Positions 24,480 through 32,467 of a DNA stretch of 64,000 nt are shown here, in pieces; the stretch's first letter is position 1; each line of letters begins with the position of its first letter. Below the pieces are notes generated by a model, which was not told where the DNA came from, searched no databases, and saw nothing but the letters and a program-made list of their open reading frames with translations. The stretch covers positions 1-64,000 of the forward strand of contig NZ_JMQI01000015.1 in NCBI RefSeq assembly GCF_000695625.1. Direction: 5' to 3'. The DNA comes from Amycolatopsis rifamycinica. GTDB lineage: Bacteria > Actinomycetota > Actinomycetes > Mycobacteriales > Pseudonocardiaceae. A program made the position numbers and the translations under genes.

Positions 24480-25289
24480 GTGGAACAGATTCGCTTGACC
24501 GGCGCGCAGGAGACCCTGCTCGCCACGTTGTACGCCAAGGCGCTCGACAACCGCTCGCCCCGGCCGGTGCTGGGCGACGGGAGTGCGGAGCGGCTGATGG
24601 GCCGGCTCGACTACGACTTCCGCAAGATGAAGTTCATCGGCCGCGACCGGCGCACGGTGACGTTCCGGGCCAAGAAGCTCGACGAGTGGACGACGGAGTT
24701 CGTGGCGCGCCATCCCGACGCGCTGGTGCTGCACCTGGCGTGCGGCCTCGACAGCCGCGCGTTCCGGCTGCCGCTGCCGGACGGCGTGCAGTGGATCGAC
24801 GTCGATCAGCCCGACGTCGTCGAGCTGCGGGAGAAGCTGTACGAACCGCGCGACGGCTACCGCGTGCTCGCCACGTCGGTCACCGAGCAGGCGTGGCTGG
24901 AGTCCGTTCCGGCGGACCGGCCGACGCTCGTGATCGCCGAAGGCCTGACGCCGTACCTGCAGCAGGCCGACGGCCTGACGATGCTGCGCCGGCTGGTGAC
25001 GCACCTCCCGCACGGCGAGATGACGTTCGACGCGGTCCTCCCCTGGACGCTGCGGATCGCCCGGTACTCCCGGCTGGTCCGCACGACCGGCGCGCCGTTC
25101 GGCTGGGCCGTCGGCGATCCTCGCTCACTCGAGGAGCTGGTGCCCGGCCTGCGGTTGCTGGAGGAGTGGTCCCTGCTGGACTCGCCCCACCTGGCCGACG
25201 CGCGGGCGCAGGACCGCGTCACCGCGTCGATCATGAAGCTGGCCCGGCCACTGCGGTACGCGCACCGCCTGCTGCGCTACCGGTTCTGA
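24480..25289 (+). CDS. tcmP: TcmP-like carboxyl O-methyltransferase
   Basis: A 269-aa member of the PF04072 family. LVLHLACGLDSRAFRLPLPDGVQWIDVDQPDVVELREKLY is the SAM region, and TLVIAEGLTPYLQQADGLTMLRRL is the family's second signature. TcmP esterifies the C-9 carboxyl group in the tetracenomycin pathway. It starts with GTG 24480, 11 bp after the TcmO homologue. A hairpin follows the stop, ending the cluster. The paralogue at 10571 is the only other member in the window. Confidence 0.88.
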   Translation: MEQIRLTGAQETLLATLYAKALDNRSPRPVLGDGSAERLMGRLDYDFRKMKFIGRDRRTVTFRAKKLDEWTTEFVARHPDALVLHLACGLDSRAFRLPLPDGVQWIDVDQPDVVELREKLYEPRDGYRVLATSVTEQAWLESVPADRPTLVIAEGLTPYLQQADGLTMLRRLVTHLPHGEMTFDAVLPWTLRIARYSRLVRTTGAPFGWAVGDPRSLEELVPGLRLLEEWSLLDSPHLADARAQDRVTASIMKLARPLRYAHRLLRYRF

Positions 25290-25291
25290 CT

Positions 25292-25324
25292 CGGGTGGGG
25301 TGGTTCCCCAGGCCGCCCCACCCG
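25292..25324 (+). terminator. hairpin terminator at cluster end
   Basis: A 9-bp perfect stem (CGGGTGGGG / CCCCACCCG) with a 15-base loop begins 3 bp after the tcmP stop. It lies between convergent genes (next minus-strand stop at 25385). Confidence 0.65.
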
Positions 25325-25384
25325 TTCCCGCTCGATCGACGCGAAACGGGCGCGGGCGAAGCGCCCGGCGCTCCGGCCGTCCGC

Positions 25385-28093
25385 TCACCCGGCCGCGGTG
25401 GGCCGGGTGAGGGTTTCGACCGGGAAAGGCGCCGCCGGGGTGTCGGTCAGGCCCGCGAGTTCCAGGATGCGCAGGACCGCGGACCCCGCGCTCACGCGGG
25501 TGGCGAAGCCGATGTGCCGGCGTCGGGTCGCCGCGGCGACGTCCAGCAGCAGGGCGATACCGCAACTGCTCAGGTACCGCAGCTCGCTCAGATCGACCAC
25601 CACCCGCCCGGACGCCGTGGCCTCGACCCGGCCCAGGACGGCCGGCCGCACCTGGCCGACCGTTTCCAGGTCCAGATCGCCGGTCAGCTTCAAAGTCACC
25701 AGGCCCGGCGCCGTCTCCTCGACCGAGACGTTGGGCGACGCCGCGCCCTCGGGCACCACCGGCTTGTCCTCCGGCGCGGCGGCCGGATCCGGGCGGATGC
25801 GGAACCGGACGGCGGTGCCACGATCGTCGTGGTCGATGCCGAACTCCGCCGAGAGTGCCTTCATGATGCCGATGCCGCGCCCGCGGTGGCTGTTCTCGGC
25901 CGGCTCCGGCCGCCAGCGGCCGTCGTCACGCACGACGACCTCCAGCTGACCGTCCGCGGCGCGGGTCACCGAGTACTCGACCTCGCCGGTCGACCCCGGG
26001 AAGGCGTGCTCGACGGAGTTGGCGGCGGCTTCGCCGAGCGCGAGGCTCAGGTCCTGGTGCAGTTCCTGGGACAGCCCGGCCGACGCCGACCAGCCGGCGA
26101 GGTCGCGACGCAGCCGCCGCAGCAGTCCGGTTTCGGCGGCCGCCCGCCGTCGCAGGGGCGGCGGCAGCAGCCGGACCGCCAGGACCGCGACGTCGTCTTC
26201 CCGGCCGTCCAGGAGGGCGCTGGTGATCGCGGTGACGAGCTGTTCCGGTGCCAGGGCGTGCGCGCGGCTCGCCGCGTCGCACAACCGTCGCAGCCCGTCG
26301 TCGATCGGCTCGTCGCGCCGCTCGACGAGGCCGTCGGTGTACAGCAGCACCGAGGCGCCGGGCGCGAGGACCGCGGCGTTCTCGCGGTGGTGCGTCCGGT
26401 CCGGGCCGCCGAGCACCGCGCCGCGACCGGGCAGCAGCCGGGCGGCACCGTCTTCGACGACGACGGGCGGCGGGTGGCCGGCCACGGCCCACCGCAGTTC
26501 GCCGGTCTCCCAGTCGAGGGTGAGGCAGGCGCAGGTCGTGCCGGCCGCGCCGTCGGTGCGGGCGGCGAAGGCGTCAAGGCGGTCCAGGGCCGCGGCCGGG
26601 CCGTGCCCGTCGAGCAGGCTGCCGGCCAGCGCGCTGCGCAGCTGCCCCATCACCGCCGCCGCCTGCGCTCCCTTGCCCACGACGTCGCCGACCGAGAAGG
26701 CGACCACGGAGCCGCCGAGGGCGATCAGCTCGTACCAGTCGCCGCCGGTCTGGGCGTGCACGGCGGCCGGCTGGTAGCGGGCCGCGGCGGCGATCCGGGA
26801 AAGGCGGGGCAGCTCGCGCGGCAGCAGGCTGCGCTGCAGCGTCTCGGCGATCTCGTGCTCGCGCTGCAGCAGCAGGTCGCGCTCGGCTTCGCGGCGGCGT
26901 CGCTCGGTGACGTCGCGGCCGATCGCCTGCACCCCCGACGGGGTGGCCTGGATGCTCAGCTCCAGCGCCACCTCGGTGCCGTCGGCGCGGCGGAGGTGGT
27001 GGACTTCGCTGGTCTCGCGCACGGTGCCCGGCCCGGCGATCAGCTGCCGCCACCGGTCGCTGCCGCCGTCGTCGAGCAGGCCGGTGATCGGCGTCCCGAT
27101 CAGCTCCTCGCGCGCGTAACCGAGCAGCGCGCAGGCCGCGGGGTTGACCTCGGCGAAGCGCAGGTCGCGGTCGAGCACCCAGATGGCGTCGGTGGCGCGT
27201 TCCACGAGCAGCCGGTGCCGTTGTTCGCTGTCGCGCAGGGCCCGGCCGGCGTGGGTGCGCTGGATGGACTCCCAGCACCGGGCGACGATGAGCTCGACCA
27301 GGTCGACCTCCGCGTCCGTCCAGTGCCGGACCGTGGCCTGGTGCACGGCCATCGCCGCGACGAACCGGCCGCCGCGCAGCAGCGGCACGCAGATGACGGC
27401 CCGGATCCCCGTCACCCGGTAGGCGTTCAGGTCCGCCGGGGCGAGGCGGTCGTCGCCGAAGCTGTCGGCGACCACCCACGACTTCCCGGCGCGCATCGCC
27501 CGCATGCACCCGTCACCGAACGCCGACATGGCGAAGCGGCCGGGCAGCGGTGGCAGGCCGGTGGCGTGGTCCCCGCTCATCAGGAAGTGGTCTTCGTCCT
27601 CTTCCGCCTCGGCGTAGGCGCACCGGTCGGCACCGAGGTACTCCCCCAGGCTGCGGGCGGCGTAGACCATGACCTCTTCGGCGTCGTCCAGCTCCTGCAG
27701 CCCCCGCTCGAACCCGGCGAGGAACCGCTGCCGTTCCACTTCCGACCGCCGCCCGGACGCCTCCAGCAACACGCCCGAGGCCGTGCCGCCGGGCCGCACC
27801 CGGCCCAGCTCCTGCAGCCACACCACCCGGCCGTCCGCGGCCACGGCGCGGTAGGTGATCTCGTAGTCGCCGCGGGCCCAGCCCTCGGCCCGGGCGCGGG
27901 CGCAGCCGTCGCGGTCCTGCGGGTGCACCACCGACAGCGCGAACGCCGGATCGGCCAGCCACCGGCCGGGCGCGTGCCCCAGCAACGCGCGGGAGGCATC
28001 GGAGACGAAGCTGAACGCGCCGCTGCGGACATCGGCCTCCCACACGACGACCGGCAGACCTCCGACGAGATCCCGCAGTTCTTCCGGTCCCAT
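25385..28093 (-). CDS. PAS-GAF-PAS-SpoIIE phosphatase-HATPase-STAS fusion protein
   Basis: A 902-aa signalling protein. Domain order: PAS (about 10-115), GAF (130-280), PAS (292-400), short coiled coil (400-425), PP2C/SpoIIE phosphatase (430-642), HATPase anti-sigma kinase (655-768), STAS antagonist (790-890). PP2C metal-binding acids are visible in GGDWYE (452), SVGDVVGKG (470), YTDGLVE (587) and REDDVAVL (633-634). The kinase N-box is GEAAANSVEHAF (688-692). The STAS phospho-site region is RYLSSCGIALL (840-850). So phosphatase, kinase and antagonist of a partner switch are on one chain, with three sensory domains. It ends next to the PKS cluster but is transcribed towards it. Confidence 0.9.
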   Translation of the reverse strand: MGPEELRDLVGGLPVVVWEADVRSGAFSFVSDASRALLGHAPGRWLADPAFALSVVHPQDRDGCARARAEGWARGDYEITYRAVAADGRVVWLQELGRVRPGGTASGVLLEASGRRSEVERQRFLAGFERGLQELDDAEEVMVYAARSLGEYLGADRCAYAEAEEDEDHFLMSGDHATGLPPLPGRFAMSAFGDGCMRAMRAGKSWVVADSFGDDRLAPADLNAYRVTGIRAVICVPLLRGGRFVAAMAVHQATVRHWTDAEVDLVELIVARCWESIQRTHAGRALRDSEQRHRLLVERATDAIWVLDRDLRFAEVNPAACALLGYAREELIGTPITGLLDDGGSDRWRQLIAGPGTVRETSEVHHLRRADGTEVALELSIQATPSGVQAIGRDVTERRRREAERDLLLQREHEIAETLQRSLLPRELPRLSRIAAAARYQPAAVHAQTGGDWYELIALGGSVVAFSVGDVVGKGAQAAAVMGQLRSALAGSLLDGHGPAAALDRLDAFAARTDGAAGTTCACLTLDWETGELRWAVAGHPPPVVVEDGAARLLPGRGAVLGGPDRTHHRENAAVLAPGASVLLYTDGLVERRDEPIDDGLRRLCDAASRAHALAPEQLVTAITSALLDGREDDVAVLAVRLLPPPLRRRAAAETGLLRRLRRDLAGWSASAGLSQELHQDLSLALGEAAANSVEHAFPGSTGEVEYSVTRAADGQLEVVVRDDGRWRPEPAENSHRGRGIGIMKALSAEFGIDHDDRGTAVRFRIRPDPAAAPEDKPVVPEGAASPNVSVEETAPGLVTLKLTGDLDLETVGQVRPAVLGRVEATASGRVVVDLSELRYLSSCGIALLLDVAAATRRRHIGFATRVSAGSAVLRILELAGLTDTPAAPFPVETLTRPTAAG

Positions 28094-28219
28094 GCTCCCG
28101 ACTTCCCACGAACGCCGCCCCCTCGTGCGACTCGGCTCACCCTAGCCGATCCACCGGAAACGATCCGGGTGCGACGAACGGCTCGACGAGCGGCCCGCAC
28201 TTCGCGTCGGCCGCGACGG

Positions 28220-29419
28220 TCAGCTGCCTGCTTCCGTCCGCAGCCGGGCTGGGGAGTCGCGGTCCGGTTCCGGACCGAACCAGTCGAGGCAGACGACCAT
28301 GGCGTCGTCGACGGTCCAGGCGGCTTCGCGCCGGGCCGCCAGGTCGGCCAGCACGGCGTTGGGGACCTGCGCCGCCGGCAGGACGGCGGAGTCGACGACG
28401 GCCCGGCCGAGGTCGCCCTCGCCGTAGAGGTCGCCGGACGGGCCGAGGGTGTCGTGGACGCCGTCGCTGACGAAGACCAGCCGGTCGCCGGGACGGGCTT
28501 GCAGGCGTTCGGTGCCGTACTCGGTGTCCCCGAACGCGCCCAGGGGCAGTTGCTCGGCCAAGGAGATCCGCCGCGCTTCTCCGTCACGCAGGAGCCACAA
28601 CCGTGGTGCCCCGGCGTCGAGGACGTCGATCGCCCCCGTTGCCAGGTCCAGGGTCAGCAGCAGGCCCGTCACGTGTTCGCGCCCGTCGTAGTGAGCGTGC
28701 AGGGCCTGATCGGCCAGCTCGGCCTGGGCCGTCAGGGGCACACCGGCGCGGCGGGCGTTGCGCAGGGCGTTGACCGCCAGGTGGGTCACCATGGCCGCGT
28801 CGACGCCGTCTCCCATGCCGTTGACCAGCGTGACGGTCAGCGAGGTGGCCGTCGCCGACCAGTCGAAGCTGTCGCCGCGGACGGCGTAGGCGGGTTCGAG
28901 CTGACCGCCCAGTGCGAAGCCGGGCCGGGCACACGACCGTCCGGGCAGCAGCTGCCACTGCATCTCGGCGGCCAGGGTGAGCCGGCTGGTTCGCCGCGCC
29001 TGCAGGTACAGGTCGGTGTCCCGGCCGGCAACGAGGAGTTCGTGCGCGAGCGCTTCGGCGATCCGGGACAGTTCCAGCCGGGCACCCGCGTCGGGGACGG
29101 TGGCCATGCTGACGGCCAGCACGCCCAGCCGGTCGCCGCGCACCGACACCGGGACGTGGGCCGTGACCGTGCCGCCGTCCGGTTCGACCAGCAGCCGCTG
29201 GCCGGCGAACGCGGCCCCCGCCACGGTGCCGAGCACCGGACGCGACTCGCCGGTGTACGGCGAGTCCGTGACCGGCTGCAGCTCGGTCATGCCGTAGTCG
29301 GCGAGCAGCAGCTCGACCGTCCGGGCGGCGAACCCGGCGGTCAGCACGGCTCGCAGCACCACGAGCAGCTCGTGCGGTGCGGCTTCCCGCAGCAGCCGTT
29401 CGACCGCCGTTGTCTCCAC
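28220..29419 (-). CDS. SpoIIE-type PP2C serine phosphatase
   Basis: A 399-aa protein; GTG 29419 is chosen because AGGAGGC precedes it at ideal spacing. Residues 10-135 look like a GAF-type sensor. Residues 140-385 are the SpoIIE phosphatase domain, with LTLAAEMQWQLLPGRS, RGDSFDWSAT, VNGMGDGVDAAMVTHLA, FVSDGVHDTLG and VDDAMVVCLDW. The usual Asp of the GDxxGHG motif is Asn200 (VNGMGDG), which may weaken one metal site. The MarR gene diverges from it across overlapping palindromes, so it is likely repressed by MarR. It probably dephosphorylates a STAS protein such as that at 30246. Confidence 0.85.
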   Translation of the reverse strand: METTAVERLLREAAPHELLVVLRAVLTAGFAARTVELLLADYGMTELQPVTDSPYTGESRPVLGTVAGAAFAGQRLLVEPDGGTVTAHVPVSVRGDRLGVLAVSMATVPDAGARLELSRIAEALAHELLVAGRDTDLYLQARRTSRLTLAAEMQWQLLPGRSCARPGFALGGQLEPAYAVRGDSFDWSATATSLTVTLVNGMGDGVDAAMVTHLAVNALRNARRAGVPLTAQAELADQALHAHYDGREHVTGLLLTLDLATGAIDVLDAGAPRLWLLRDGEARRISLAEQLPLGAFGDTEYGTERLQARPGDRLVFVSDGVHDTLGPSGDLYGEGDLGRAVVDSAVLPAAQVPNAVLADLAARREAAWTVDDAMVVCLDWFGPEPDRDSPARLRTEAGS

Positions 29420-29499
29420 CGCGCTGCCTCCTGACGCGAGCCGCCTCGCCGGTGCCGGACCGCCACGACGCTCCCTTCCCGACCACGTCGGTACCGTAC

Positions 29500-29521
29500 G
29501 ACAATAGTTGTCACATGACAA
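29500..29521. promoter_or_regulatory. MarR operator (two overlapping palindromes)
   Basis: GACAA-TAG-TTGTC (29500-29512) overlaps TTGTCA-CA-TGACAA (29508-29521), between the divergent PP2C and MarR genes. The same core recurs at 30107-30122. Confidence 0.75.
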
Positions 29522-29608
29522 AGGTGTTCTGGCGGCTCATCCGGACGTGGGTCACCCGCCCGCGCGCGCGGTACGCTTCCGGCGACGGCTCGACATAGGG
29601 ATGCCACA

Positions 29609-30100
29609 GTGAACGCCGCGAACCGATCCCGCAGGACGCGCGCCACCGACCCGGTGGCCGCCGCCGTGGCCGACACCGCCGAGCTGCTCGAGATCCTCTT
29701 CGAGCGGGCACGCGAGGCCTCCTCGAGACCCCTGTCGGTGTCACAGGTCCGCGCGGTCGTCGCCCTCGACCGCTACGACGGGCTCAACCTGCGCACGCTG
29801 GCGGAACTGCTCGGCTCCACCCCGCCGCTGACGAGCCGGCTGTGCGACCGGCTCGAGGCCGTCGGCTTCCTGGAACGGCTGCCCCATTCCCGGAACCGCC
29901 GCGAACTGGTGCTGCGGCTCAGCGACAGCGGGCGCGCCTACCTACAGGACCTGCGCGCGCGGCGCCGGGAGCGCCTGCACGCCGTCCTCGCCGGGTTGAC
30001 CGCCGGGGAAAGGGACGCTCTCGCCGGCGGGTTGCGCGCGTTCCAGGAGGCGGCGACCCGGAACCTCGCCGAGGGTGACAACCCGGCACTGGCGCAGTAG
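29609..30100 (+). CDS. MarR family transcriptional regulator
   Basis: A 163-aa winged-helix regulator from GTG 29609. The recognition region is LSVSQVRAVVALDRYDGLNLRTLAELLGSTPPLTSRLCDRLEAVGFLERLPHSRNRRELVLRLSDSGRAYL, with a basic wing. Flanking helices form the MarR dimer interface. TTGTC/GACAA palindromes lie before it and directly after it (before the STAS gene), so it likely controls the PP2C gene, itself and the STAS gene. Such MarR-PP2C-STAS sets often answer oxidative or antibiotic stress (family knowledge); the ligand here is unknown. Confidence 0.88.
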   Translation: MNAANRSRRTRATDPVAAAVADTAELLEILFERAREASSRPLSVSQVRAVVALDRYDGLNLRTLAELLGSTPPLTSRLCDRLEAVGFLERLPHSRNRRELVLRLSDSGRAYLQDLRARRRERLHAVLAGLTAGERDALAGGLRAFQEAATRNLAEGDNPALAQ

Positions 30101-30106
30101 AGTACT

Positions 30107-30122
30107 GTTGTCATACGACAAC
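30107..30122. promoter_or_regulatory. MarR operator copy before the STAS gene
   Basis: GTTGTC-ATAC-GACAAC, 6-bp perfect arms, begins 7 bp after the MarR stop and 124 bp before the STAS start. It shares the TTGTC/GACAA core with the 29500-29521 site. Confidence 0.75.
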
Positions 30123-30245
30123 GATCTTGGCGGCCGTCCGCGCGCCGGGTCTTCTGTGGTCGCGGTTCAGCCGTCAGCCGTGGCCGGGCAGCGTGTCGCC
30201 TTCCTCTCCGGTCGACCCAACCGGCATCCGATCGGAGCGCAGCTC

Positions 30246-30647
30246 ATGAACCGAGCATCCCCGCCCGTGCTGTCCACCGCCGCGACGTCCGTCGGCGACA
30301 TCGGAGTCGTCACCGTGAGCGGAGACGTGGACCACGTCGTCCGGACGACGTTCCAGGAGGCCATGGCTGCGGCTCTCGCCCGTCGCCCGCGCGGGCTGGT
30401 CGTCGACCTGACCCCGGTGCGGTTCTTCGGTTCGACGGGTTTGTCGGTGCTCGCTTGGCTGTACCAGGCCGCCGCCGACGCCGGGATCGCGGTCACGCTG
30501 GTGGCCACGCAGCACAGTGTGCTGACGCCGATGGCGATCACCCGGGTCGACGAGCTGTTCGCCATCCACCCCACGGTCGAGCAGGCCGTCGCACACCACG
30601 GAAAGCCACCGGCGACGGCGGCACCCCTCGAGCACGTGACCGGGTAG
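30246..30647 (+). CDS. STAS-domain anti-sigma factor antagonist
   Basis: A 133-aa single STAS protein starting at ATG 30246. IGVVTVSGDVDHVVRTTFQEAMAAALARRPRGLVVDLTPVRFFGSTGLSVLAWLYQAA is the SpoIIAA-type fold; Ser/Thr in FFGSTGLSV is the expected phosphorylation site. It binds anti-sigma kinases of the RsbW type when unphosphorylated. A MarR operator lies upstream and the two PP2C proteins next door are its probable phosphatases. No sigma-B-type sigma gene is in the immediate neighbourhood, so the downstream target is elsewhere. Confidence 0.88.
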   Translation: MNRASPPVLSTAATSVGDIGVVTVSGDVDHVVRTTFQEAMAAALARRPRGLVVDLTPVRFFGSTGLSVLAWLYQAAADAGIAVTLVATQHSVLTPMAITRVDELFAIHPTVEQAVAHHGKPPATAAPLEHVTG

Positions 30648-30659
30648 AGACGGGAAGCA

Positions 30660-30688
30660 CCGGCGGAGCCGCGTCCCTCCCCCGCCGG
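30660..30688. terminator. hairpin between convergent genes
   Basis: CCGGCGG (30660-30666) pairs with CCGCCGG (30682-30688) over 7 bp, between the STAS stop and the EcsC stop. Confidence 0.4.
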
Positions 30689-30714
30689 CGCGGGCCGTCG
30701 TGTCGGCCTCGAGG

Positions 30715-31758
30715 TCAGCCCGTCGGGGGGTGCTCCTCGCGGGTGGTTCCTTCCTCGACGATCTCCGCGATGTGGACCACGTCGTCCGGGTCGAGGTCGG
30801 CACGCTCCGCGGTCACGGTGACGTCGACCGTCTCCAGGTGGTGTTTCTCGCGCAGGAACCGCTCGCGGTAAAGCTGCTCGGCGTCCTCGGTGAGGTTGTG
30901 CAGCAGCCGTGCGTTGAGCCCGGCGCCGATCACGATGCCGAGCACCGGCACGGCCTGTCCGAGCTTCTTCTTCGTCAGCTGCGCCGCGGATCGCTCGTAG
31001 AACGCTCTGACGATCCGCGTGACGCCGTTCTTGTTCAGCTGATCCCACGTCGCCTTGCGGGCGAGGTCGTTCACGAGCTTGTTCAACTGGACGTACGCGA
31101 TGCCCTTGCTGGTCTGCTGGGCCATGCCGAAGCTGAGGACGCCGAGGGCGAAGACCCGCTCCTGCGGCAGCTCGGTGTCGTAGCCGTAGTACGCGGCGGT
31201 GTGCGCGACCGCCCTCGTCATCGCACCCAGTACGAGCACGGCGTCGGCCGCCATCGCCGCGGCGACCGTGCCCACCCCGGGTACCGCACCGGCGCCCGCG
31301 CCGACGACACCACCGGCCGTGGTGAGCAGTTCGCCGCCGGAAACCGCCAGGCCCGCGCCCGCGCCTTCGACCGCGCTGAAGGCCGTGTAGCGCAGTCCCA
31401 GCCGAGGCTTGGCCTTGTCGATGTCGGCCAGGTCCAGCCGGTGGATGTCGCTCAGCTCGCTGACAGCGTGCCCGCGCTTGGCATAGGCCGCCACGACCGC
31501 CTTGCGCCGCAGCGTCGCTTCGCTGGCCTTGTTCACCAACTTCAGCAATCCGTCGATCGAGTTGTGGACGATCGCGGTCAGCTGTTCCGCGCCGGGCACT
31601 TGCTCGATTCGCCCCTTCGCGACCTGGCCGCCCTTGGCCAGGCGATCCCGAACGCCCGGCAGCAGCCGGCGCTCGTTGACGGCCAGCCGCTCGTCACGCC
31701 AGCGCTCGATGTCCTGCCACGCGGCACGCTCATACGGGCTCATCTGCTCGACGCCCAC
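30715..31758 (-). CDS. EcsC family protein
   Basis: A 347-aa EcsC-domain protein. The start GTG 31758 sits six bases after GAGGGGG; GTG 31764 and ATG 31743 are alternatives. Features are SPYERAAWQDIERWRD at the N-terminus, a small-residue-rich hydrophobic hairpin (GGVVGAGAGAVPGVGTVAAAMAADAVLVLGAM), YYGYDTELPQERVFALGVLSFG, and KKLGQAVPVLGIVIGAGLNARLL, all typical of EcsC. The family is named after a Bacillus gene near an ABC exporter; molecular function is unclear. It is transcribed alone, facing the STAS gene tail to tail. Confidence 0.85.
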   Translation of the reverse strand: MGVEQMSPYERAAWQDIERWRDERLAVNERRLLPGVRDRLAKGGQVAKGRIEQVPGAEQLTAIVHNSIDGLLKLVNKASEATLRRKAVVAAYAKRGHAVSELSDIHRLDLADIDKAKPRLGLRYTAFSAVEGAGAGLAVSGGELLTTAGGVVGAGAGAVPGVGTVAAAMAADAVLVLGAMTRAVAHTAAYYGYDTELPQERVFALGVLSFGMAQQTSKGIAYVQLNKLVNDLARKATWDQLNKNGVTRIVRAFYERSAAQLTKKKLGQAVPVLGIVIGAGLNARLLHNLTEDAEQLYRERFLREKHHLETVDVTVTAERADLDPDDVVHIAEIVEEGTTREEHPPTG

Positions 31759-31882
31759 GGCCACCCCCTCGATGCGAAGACCACCCCGCCCGCGGCGGAG
31801 AGCTCATGGGGCATCGTAAGCGGTTCCGTTGCCGGCAGCGCGGGCAACGGCTGCGGCGCGCGCTTTCTCACCGCGTGGGCTT

Positions 31883-32323
31883 TCACCGCCCGGCGGCGGA
31901 CTCCCGGCCCGCGCGGAAGAACCCGACCACCGCGTCCGCACCGCCGAGCTCGGCCATCGTGCGGGCCGCGCCGAAGGCGGCGTTCCAGAATTCCCCCTCC
32001 CGAGGTTCGTGCGGGCCGACGTAGGCATAGGGCTCGGCGAAGTACCGGTCCCCCGGCGAAACGCCGTAGTTCACCTCGTCGAGAGAGATCGCGACGTCGA
32101 AGTGCTCCGGCCACAGCACCGGCACCAGCTCAGGGGCGAACTCACGCAGTGCCCGATCCCCCTCGGCGAACGCCCGCATCAGCGTCTTCACGGCATCCGC
32201 GGCCAGGGTGATCACCTCGTCGGTCCGCACACCCGGCCCGCCGCCGTACACCCCGGCCGGTTCTCCGGCTTCGAGCCCCGCGGCCGCCGCGACTTCGTCG
32301 TAGGAACGGCCGTTCAGCGGCAC
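31883..32323 (-). CDS. hypothetical protein, possibly 5'-truncated
   Basis: A 146-aa protein from GTG 32323 (PLNGRSYDEVAAAAGLEAGEPAGVYGGGPGV). It is rich in acidic and aromatic residues (WPEHFDVAISLDEVNYGVSPGDRYFAEPYAYVGPHEPREGEFWNAAFG). Coding-like sequence continues upstream in the same frame (HRVLDGYFATAAAPDLRVEGGELRTGSGRV) for about 40 codons to a TGA, with no ATG or GTG in that stretch. The family usually seems longer at the N-terminus (my recollection), so this copy may have lost its real start. No function known; it may be a pseudogene. Confidence 0.55.
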   Translation of the reverse strand: MPLNGRSYDEVAAAAGLEAGEPAGVYGGGPGVRTDEVITLAADAVKTLMRAFAEGDRALREFAPELVPVLWPEHFDVAISLDEVNYGVSPGDRYFAEPYAYVGPHEPREGEFWNAAFGAARTMAELGGADAVVGFFRAGRESAAGR

Positions 32324-32467
32324 CCGGCCGGAGCCGGTGCGGAGTTCGCCACCTTCGACCCGCAGGTCGGGCGCGGCCGCCGTGGCGAAATATCCATCGA
32401 GGACTCGGTGTGCGGACGGCGCGCTGATCCCGCTGGACCCGCACCAGGCCCTCGCCCGCTGGAAGAC

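Noticed and set aside
16359..25289. Assignment as an angucycline or anthracycline cluster
   Set aside because: There is no ketoreductase next to the minimal PKS, and the gene order with TcmI, ABM, cupin and three methyltransferases fits tetracenomycin.
24686..29434. A 1582-codon open frame on the plus strand across the tcmP gene and the PP2C genes
   Set aside because: It is antisense to two well-recognised SpoIIE proteins and reads as low-complexity Gly/Arg/Val-rich sequence with no domain; it arises from high GC at third positions.
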